Assembly (NCBI GenBank): GCA_900545555.1
Contig: UQZI01000071.1
Location: 1 to 10,881 of the forward strand
Source of the DNA: an uncultured Collinsella sp.
Lineage (GTDB): Bacteria; Actinomycetota; Coriobacteriia; Coriobacteriales; Coriobacteriaceae
Direction: 5' to 3'
Length of the DNA: 10,881 bases
Made by a program: the position numbers and the translations under genes. A model generated the notes under the pieces. It was given only the letters and a program-made list of their open reading frames with translations. It had not been told where the DNA came from and searched no databases. Shown here one piece after another: positions 7,150 to 10,881 of the stretch (positions are counted from its first letter, which is position 1; each line of letters opens with the position of its first letter).

Positions 7150-7224
7150 ACAAGTTGCGGTGAATTAGGAACCGAATATGCTATCTAGCAGCAAAAACAG
7201 ACACTATTTCACCGCAACTTATTG
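7148..7224. repeat. 77-bp inverted repeat element with 21-nt arms (possible REP, MITE or IS end)
   Basis: The arms 7148-7168 and 7204-7224 are reverse complements at 19 of 21 positions. Their core is a perfect 13-bp match: AAGTTGCGGTGAA (7152-7164) against TTCACCGCAACTT (7208-7220). The 35-base centre (7169-7203) is AT-richer than its surroundings and contains a minor palindrome GCTATCTAGC (7180-7189). No T-tract flanks either side, so a classic terminator is unlikely, though a hairpin between convergent operons could still protect or end transcripts. I see no clear target-site duplication. The left arm begins inside the last tandem unit; the right arm ends a few bases from a transposase remnant. 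Confidence 0.85.
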
Positions 7225-7229
7225 AAGGA

Positions 7230-7319
7230 CTGTTTGCGCCAGTTCTGGGCGTCGTCCTCGAGCTATTGATGGATGACGGGCTTGTACGGGTCGAGCTTGC
7301 ACGGGGCGCTCCTCCTCGC
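7230..7319 (-). pseudogene. Degraded fragment resembling IS21-family transposase IstA
   Basis: Read on the reverse strand, this segment gives ARRSAPCKLDPYKPVIHQ, a stop (TAG at 7265-7263), then LEDDAQNWRKQ. From memory, KLDPYKP..I followed after about ten residues by an acidic stretch and a RKQ-like motif is typical of the region after the helix-turn-helix in IS21-family IstA proteins, where the motif normally continues RHTA. Here it breaks off right after RKQ (7230), six bases from the 77-bp inverted repeat. So only about 30 codons remain, with an internal stop and neither start nor catalytic domain. There is no istB. The match is by eye and short; a chance resemblance is possible but the peptide is distinctive. 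Confidence 0.6.
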
Positions 7320-7335
7320 GGTCGGGAGGGCGCGC

Positions 7336-7352
7336 AGGCGCGGCAAGCGCCT
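7336..7352 (-). other. GC-rich hairpin at the stop codon of cbiJ
   Basis: AGGCGC (7336-7341) and GCGCCT (7347-7352) form a perfect 6-bp stem over GGCAA. On the reverse strand it begins within the cbiJ stop codon (7353-7351). No T-tract follows, so it is at best a poor intrinsic terminator or an RNA-stabilising 3' hairpin for the cobalamin operon. In such GC-rich sequence it may be chance. Confidence 0.3.
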
Positions 7353-8124
7353 AGCGCGCGAACTCCCGTAAGAGCGCGTCTTCCACTTCCCGAAGCGAAA
7401 GGGCCCCGCCTCCCTCGGCGGGACGGGTGACCACGATGCAGCGCGCTCCCACGTCGCGCGCGGAGGCGAGCTTCTCGGCCGTGCCGCCTACGGTTCCCGA
7501 GTCCTTGGTCACAAGCCACTGGGCGCCCACCTGCCGAAGCATCGCCTCGTTGAGCTCGCGGGTGAAGGGCCCCTGCATGCCGATGACGTGCGACGGCGAA
7601 AACCCCGCGTCGATGCACTTCGTTATAGCACCGGGCAGCGGGAGCACGCGCACGAAGAAGCGCTCCGCGAAATCGGCGACGCGCGTGTAGGGAGCAAGCT
7701 CCTTGCTCCCCGTCGTGAGAAGAGCGCGACCCGGGTTCTCGGAGAGAAAGCGCGCCGCGCAGGCGATCGACGCGACCGGCACGACGCCTTTGGGCAGCGC
7801 CTCGACCGGGCGCGCAAGGCGCAGGTATCGTGCACCCACGGCGAGCGAAGCGGCCCGGATGTTGCCGCTTGCGAGCGTAGCGAAGGGGTGCGTGGCGTCG
7901 ACGACGATGCGCGCGCCGGAAAGCTCGCGCTCCATGTCGGCCTCGTCGAGCCTGCCCGCATGCACCTCGATGCCCGGAAGCTCGCCCAAAAGTTCGCCTC
8001 CGTACTCTGTTGCCGCGTAGGCACGGGCGGGGATGCCCGCCCCGCTCGCCCATTCGCACAGAAGGCGGCCCTCGGTGGTGCCGGCGAAGATGCGCAGCGC
8101 CGGCGCGGATGCGGGAGCCGTCAC
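7351..8124 (-). CDS. cbiJ: Precorrin-6A/cobalt-precorrin-6A reductase
   Basis: Reduces a double bond of the corrin macrocycle at the precorrin-6A stage with a pyridine nucleotide (CobK on the aerobic route, CbiJ on the anaerobic one). The 257 residues carry the family marks: N-terminal nucleotide-binding motif FAGTTEGRLL (13-22), VDATHPFA (75-82), LLTTGSKELAPY (135-146), HVIGMQGPFTRELNEAML (179-196) and VTKDSGTVGGTAEKL (205-219), followed by VVTRP. The start is the GTG at 8124-8122, whose GTGA overlaps the cbiC stop. The same frame stays open much further upstream, but that stretch is arginine-rich shadow of cbiC. A weak AGGCGG lies about six bases before the GTG. It is the last gene of the operon. 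The name cobK is equally valid; cbiJ is preferred because the neighbouring genes point to the anaerobic pathway. Confidence 0.92.
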   Translation of the reverse strand: MTAPASAPALRIFAGTTEGRLLCEWASGAGIPARAYAATEYGGELLGELPGIEVHAGRLDEADMERELSGARIVVDATHPFATLASGNIRAASLAVGARYLRLARPVEALPKGVVPVASIACAARFLSENPGRALLTTGSKELAPYTRVADFAERFFVRVLPLPGAITKCIDAGFSPSHVIGMQGPFTRELNEAMLRQVGAQWLVTKDSGTVGGTAEKLASARDVGARCIVVTRPAEGGGALSLREVEDALLREFAR

Positions 8125-8762
8125 TTCGGGCCGCCTGTGCGCGTGATCTGGTAGAGCAGCGCGTTCATAATGGCAGCCGCCACGGTCGAGCCGCCCTTGC
8201 GACCCCTCGCGACGATGGCCGGCACGCGTCGTGCGAGTAGCTCCTCTTTCGCCTCGACCACGTTCACAAACCCGACCGGCACCCCAACGACGAGCGCGGG
8301 CGCGATCTTCCCCGCGTCCATGAGCTCGGCGAGGCGCAGAAGTGCTGTGGGAGCGTTGCCGACGGCCACGATGAGCGGACCCTCGATGCCGCAAGCTTTG
8401 TCCATGCTCGCAACGGCGCGAGTCGTGCCCGCGGCGCGCGCAGCCGCGGCGACATCGGGGTCGGCCATGAAGCACACGGCCTTGCAGCCGAGCATCGCGA
8501 GCGCGGGCTTGCTTATGCCTGCGAGCGCCATGTTCGTGTCGGTGAGCACCGTGGCCCCTGCGCGCAGTGCGTCGAGCGCACAGTGCGCGGCGTCATGGGT
8601 GAACACGAGGGAATCGGCGTACGAGAAGTCGGCAGTGGTGTGGATGACGCGCTTCACGACGGGCTCTTCGAGCGGCGGGAACGTGCGGCCGCCGAGCTCT
8701 TCAGTGATGATCTCGAAGCTGCGCCGCTCGATGTCGCCGGGCGCCATCTCCTTGGAATCCAT
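8121..8762 (-). CDS. cbiC: Precorrin-8X / cobalt-precorrin-8 methylmutase
   Basis: Moves the methyl group from C-11 to C-12 of the corrin ring, giving (cobalt-)hydrogenobyrinate or cobyrinate. Its 213 residues match the usual length of CbiC/CobH. The catalytic histidine is His41 in RVIHTTADF, in the position of the known active-site His of CobH. Other conserved segments are TDTNMALAGI (74-83), VAVGNAPTALLRL (132-144), VGVPVGFVNVVEAKEEL (159-175) and the C-terminal RGRKGGSTVAAAIMNALL (186-203). The ATG at 8762 follows the cobO stop (8765-8763) with no gap, and GGAG six bases upstream lies within the end of cobO. Its stop overlaps the GTG of cbiJ. All expected residues are present. Confidence 0.95.
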   Translation of the reverse strand: MDSKEMAPGDIERRSFEIITEELGGRTFPPLEEPVVKRVIHTTADFSYADSLVFTHDAAHCALDALRAGATVLTDTNMALAGISKPALAMLGCKAVCFMADPDVAAAARAAGTTRAVASMDKACGIEGPLIVAVGNAPTALLRLAELMDAGKIAPALVVGVPVGFVNVVEAKEELLARRVPAIVARGRKGGSTVAAAIMNALLYQITRTGGPK

Positions 8763-9278
8763 CTAGTACTCCACTCCTTCCCTTGCACATATCCCCTGCT
8801 CGTAGGGGTGTTTCTTGCACCGCATCTCGGTTATGTAGTCGGCCTTCTCCACGATCTTGCGGGAAGGCGCGCGCCCGGTGAGCACTACTTCGACGCCGAG
8901 CGCGGACATATCGAGTGCGCGGTCCACGAGTGTCTCGTCGACAAGCCCCTTCGAAAGCGCGTCGAGCGCCTCGTCGAGCACGAGCAGTCCCTCTTGCGCG
9001 CCCTCGAGCTCGGCGAGCGCGGAAGCGAGGTTCCCATCGTGCAGCTCGCACGTCGCGGCAAGTTCTTCCGACGTCATCGACCAGGTAAACTTGTCCGACG
9101 CCTTCCCCGCGAACACGGGCACGCCAAAATGCTCGGCGAGCAGGCGCACCTCCCCGCTTTCGCCGTCTTTCAGGAACTGCACGACGACGACGCGGCGGCC
9201 TGCAGCGAGCATGCGAAGGGCGAGGCCCATCGCCGCCGTGGTCTTGCCTTTGCCGTCGCCATGATACACGTGGATCAT
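8763..9278 (-). CDS. cobO: Cob(I)yrinic acid a,c-diamide adenosyltransferase (CobO/CobA/BtuR family)
   Basis: Transfers the 5'-deoxyadenosyl group of ATP to the Co(I) corrinoid, forming the carbon-cobalt bond. The 171-residue protein begins MIHVYHGDGKGKTTAAMGLA, with its P-loop GDGKGKTT at 7-14. It also has VVVQFLKDG (31-39), the Walker-B-like LLVLDEALDAL (98-108), VVLTGRAPSRKIVEKADYIT (131-150) and the typical C-terminal GICAREGVEY (162-171). It is somewhat shorter than the enteric enzyme because the N-terminal extension before the P-loop is missing, which is common in anaerobes. Start: the ATG at 9278 overlaps the cobQ stop as ATGA and has AGGAGG four bases upstream. The frame is open for about 170 codons further, but that is arginine-rich shadow of cobQ. 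Confidence 0.94.
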   Translation of the reverse strand: MIHVYHGDGKGKTTAAMGLALRMLAAGRRVVVVQFLKDGESGEVRLLAEHFGVPVFAGKASDKFTWSMTSEELAATCELHDGNLASALAELEGAQEGLLVLDEALDALSKGLVDETLVDRALDMSALGVEVVLTGRAPSRKIVEKADYITEMRCKKHPYEQGICAREGVEY

Positions 9279-10768
9279 ACGCCCTCCTCGATAATGCGGT
9301 AGACATACTCCATGTCGAGCGCCCCGCGCACGACGTCGGCCAGGCGGTCGAACTCGCGCGCACGGTGATCGGCTGCGGACGCTGCGCCCGCAGCACCCAC
9401 GACGCTCTCGGGCAGGCCGCGCATGCGCGCGAGCGAGCGCGCGAGAGCGAGCGCCACCCCCGGTTCGTCGAACAGGCCGTGGAGATAGGTTCCGAACACG
9501 TTTCCGCAGGCCGCGCCTTCTGGTTTGCCGCCAATCGTGCCTGCAGGGGCGCAGGAGACGGTCGTTTCGCCGTCGTGAATCTCGTACCCGCGCGCCGTCA
9601 TGCCGTTCCACACCGAGAACGCGCCTTGGGCGCCCGTGATGCGCAGCTCCGACTGGGCGAGGCGCTTTTCCTCCTTGAACACCGTGCTTGCAGGGATGAG
9701 CCCGAGCCCGCGCGCGGTGCCAGCGCCTTCCCTGCCGTGCGGGTCGGAAAGCTCGTCTCCCAAGAGCTGGTAGCCTCCGCATATGCCGAGCACCGGCGTG
9801 CCCGCGCCCGAAAGCGCGCGTACACAGGCTCCGATGCCGCTAGCAGCAAGCCAGCGCGCGTCGTCGAGCGTGGTCTTCGAGCCGGGAAGCACCACCAAGT
9901 CGGGTCGGCCCAGATCGGTCGTCGAGGAAACGTAGCGCACGCGCATGCCGGGCACGCGCGAAAGCGGGTCGAAGTCGGTGAAGTTCGACAGATGCGGAAG
10001 GCGCACGACGGCGACATCGATGACGCCGCGCGCCTCGCGGGCAGATAGGCGCGGCGCGAGCGAGTCCTCGTCGTCCAGGTCGAGCGTAAGATACGGCACG
10101 ACCCCCACGACGGGAACCCCGCACATCTTCTCGAGCGGGGCCAAACCCGGGCGCAGGATTTCCACATCGCCGCGGAACTTGTTCACCACAAGCCCCCGCA
10201 AAAGCGCGCGATCCTCGGGCGCAAAGAGCGCGACCGTACCGTAGAGCTGGGCAAACACCCCGCCTGGGTCGATGTCGCCCACGAGCAGCACGGGGGAGGA
10301 CACGGCGCGCGCGAGCCCCATGTTGACGATGTCGTCCTTCTTGAGGTTGATCTCCACCGGGCTGCCCGCGCCCTCCAGGACGATGACGTCGTTTTCCGCG
10401 GCAAGGCTCTCGTAGGCCTCGCGGATCACCGGGATCAGGCTGCGCTTTTGGCGGAAATAGTCGCGCGCCGCGTATTGCCCGCGCACCTCGCCCAGGACGA
10501 TGACCTGGCTGCCCGTGTCGCTGGAGGGCTTGAGCAGGATCGGGTTCATGCGCACGTCCGGCTCCAGGCCTGCGGCCTCCGCCTGCGCCGCCTGGGCGCG
10601 GCCCATCTCCAGGCCGTCGTCGGTGATAAAGCTGTTGAGGGCCATGTTCTGGCTCTTGAAGGGGGCCACCCGCAGGCCGTCCTGCCGCAGTACGCGGCAC
10701 AGCCCCGCTGCCAGCAGGCTCTTGCCAGCATTGGACATGGTGCCCTGGATCATAATGTTCTTTGCCAT
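9275..10768 (-). CDS. cobQ: Adenosylcobyric acid synthase, glutamine-hydrolysing (CobQ/CbiP)
   Basis: Amidates the b, d, e and g side chains of adenosylcobyrinate a,c-diamide with glutamine and ATP, giving adenosylcobyric acid. The 497 residues have the two-domain family layout. The N-terminal ATP-dependent synthase domain (about 1-245) has the P-loop-like IMIQGTMSNAGKSLL (5-19), APFKSQNMALNSF (35-47), EMGRAQAAQAEAAG (54-67), MNPILLKPSSD (74-84) and VGDIDPGGVFAQLYGT (163-178). The class I glutamine amidotransferase domain (about 250-450) has VLPGSKTTLDD (293-303), nucleophile Cys330 in LGICGGYQLLG and His430 in GTYLHGLFD. The ATG at 10768 is preceded by AAGGAGG and sits one base after the cobD stop. 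Codon use shifts inside the gene: the first third prefers CTG for Leu and uses CGG for Arg; the rest favours CTC, CGC and GCG. Function is certain; cbiP is the alternative symbol. Confidence 0.97.
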   Translation of the reverse strand: MAKNIMIQGTMSNAGKSLLAAGLCRVLRQDGLRVAPFKSQNMALNSFITDDGLEMGRAQAAQAEAAGLEPDVRMNPILLKPSSDTGSQVIVLGEVRGQYAARDYFRQKRSLIPVIREAYESLAAENDVIVLEGAGSPVEINLKKDDIVNMGLARAVSSPVLLVGDIDPGGVFAQLYGTVALFAPEDRALLRGLVVNKFRGDVEILRPGLAPLEKMCGVPVVGVVPYLTLDLDDEDSLAPRLSAREARGVIDVAVVRLPHLSNFTDFDPLSRVPGMRVRYVSSTTDLGRPDLVVLPGSKTTLDDARWLAASGIGACVRALSGAGTPVLGICGGYQLLGDELSDPHGREGAGTARGLGLIPASTVFKEEKRLAQSELRITGAQGAFSVWNGMTARGYEIHDGETTVSCAPAGTIGGKPEGAACGNVFGTYLHGLFDEPGVALALARSLARMRGLPESVVGAAGAASAADHRAREFDRLADVVRGALDMEYVYRIIEEGV

Positions 10769-10769
10769 G

Positions 10770-10880
10770 TCAGCCCTCCTTCAAAATATCCTGAAGTGTT
10801 GCAATCAGCGTTTCATTCTCCTCGTGTCGCTTGACGGCCAGCCGAATATATTCCGGCCCCAAGCCGTGGTAGTTGGCGCA
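10770..10880 (-). CDS. cobD: C-terminal end of threonine-phosphate decarboxylase CobD (partial, cut by window edge)
   Basis: Only the last 36 residues and the stop (TGA at 10772-10770) are in the window; the gene continues beyond the right edge. The peptide CANYHGLGPEYIRLAVKRHE, then ENETLIATLQDILKEG, fits the C-terminus of PLP-dependent class I/II aminotransferase-fold enzymes of the CobD/HisC group, where C.NY.GLG..YIR.AV...EEN..L...L is usual. Next to cobQ, CobD (L-threonine-O-3-phosphate decarboxylase, supplying aminopropanol phosphate for the nucleotide loop) is much likelier than HisC. Codon use is notably lower in GC (ATT, GAA, ACA, CTT) than in the genes to its left. Confidence 0.75.
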   Translation of the reverse strand, partial: CANYHGLGPEYIRLAVKRHEENETLIATLQDILKEG

Positions 10881-10881
10881 G

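Larger units (their letters stand above)
7098..7350. other. Convergent intergenic junction between the exporter and cobalamin operons
   Basis: This 253-base space lies between two operons running toward each other. In order it holds the rest of the 21-bp tandem repeat, the 77-bp inverted repeat, the IstA-like remnant, about 30 bases of GC-rich sequence and a small hairpin. I see no intact gene, promoter or T-run terminator. Composition changes from balanced to strongly GCG/CGC-rich at about 7240-7300. Confidence 0.8.

Noticed and set aside
7148..7224. Inverted repeat considered as a bidirectional intrinsic terminator
   Set aside because: The 35-base loop is large and neither side has a T-run. 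A terminator role is not excluded but the repeat-element reading fits better.
7351..8475. Longer reading of cbiJ starting at 8475
   Set aside because: The extra 117 residues are arginine-rich, lie fully within cbiC and have no family match; the GTG at 8124 begins exactly at the conserved N-terminus.
8583..9302. 239-codon + strand frame opposite cbiC and cobO
   Set aside because: It mirrors the antisense of two recognised genes, has no motif and would overlap both completely.
10769..10881. Cobalamin riboswitch at the right edge
   Set aside because: The segment reads as an uninterrupted CobD-like C-terminus directly coupled to cobQ, leaving no room for a leader.

Overview
The window reads as bacterial chromosome of high GC content, most likely from a gut actinobacterium of the class Coriobacteriia (Collinsella-like). 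That assignment is an inference from gene content, protein style and monoderm-type surface proteins; there is no rRNA or other marker gene here. It divides into two blocks on opposite strands, meeting tail to tail at about 7.1-7.35 kb.

Left block (1-7097, + strand). A single-chain iron-sulfur L-serine dehydratase carrying an ACT domain (96-1703) is closed by a strong intrinsic terminator. A promoter with a perfect TATAAT then drives a membrane-anchored YkuD-type L,D-transpeptidase (1853-3568). After a short gap with a GC-rich palindrome and a TATACT hexamer comes a three-gene operon for a MacA/MacB (YknXYZ-like) ABC exporter: membrane-anchored adaptor (3701-5113), ATPase (5113-5886) and permease (5883-7097). 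These three genes overlap by 1 and 4 bases, so their translation is probably coupled. The block serves serine catabolism, cell-wall cross-linking and export.

Junction (7087-7350). The last bases of the permease gene, stop codon included, occur as three perfect tandem 21-bp copies. A 77-bp near-perfect inverted repeat (21-nt arms) follows, and then a short, stop-interrupted reverse-strand peptide resembling the N-terminal part of an IS21-family IstA transposase. Beyond it base and codon use change: strings rich in GCG, CGC and TCG become common.

Right block (7351-10881, - strand). This is the 3' part of a cobalamin operon, read right to left: end of cobD (cut by the window edge), cobQ/cbiP, cobO, cbiC and cbiJ/cobK. 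Genes abut or overlap throughout. The genes cover corrin-ring reduction and methyl migration (CbiJ, CbiC), cobalt-corrinoid adenosylation (CobO), side-chain amidation (CobQ) and, from CobD, supply of the aminopropanol phosphate arm. Cbi-type enzymes in this setting suggest the anaerobic (early cobalt insertion) route. No cobalamin riboswitch is visible; the operon promoter lies outside the window.

I did not find a wholly new system. The most informative part is the junction: mobile-element debris and repeats lie exactly where two differently composed operons meet, which suggests horizontal acquisition of the cob block, with an assembly join as the alternative to exclude.
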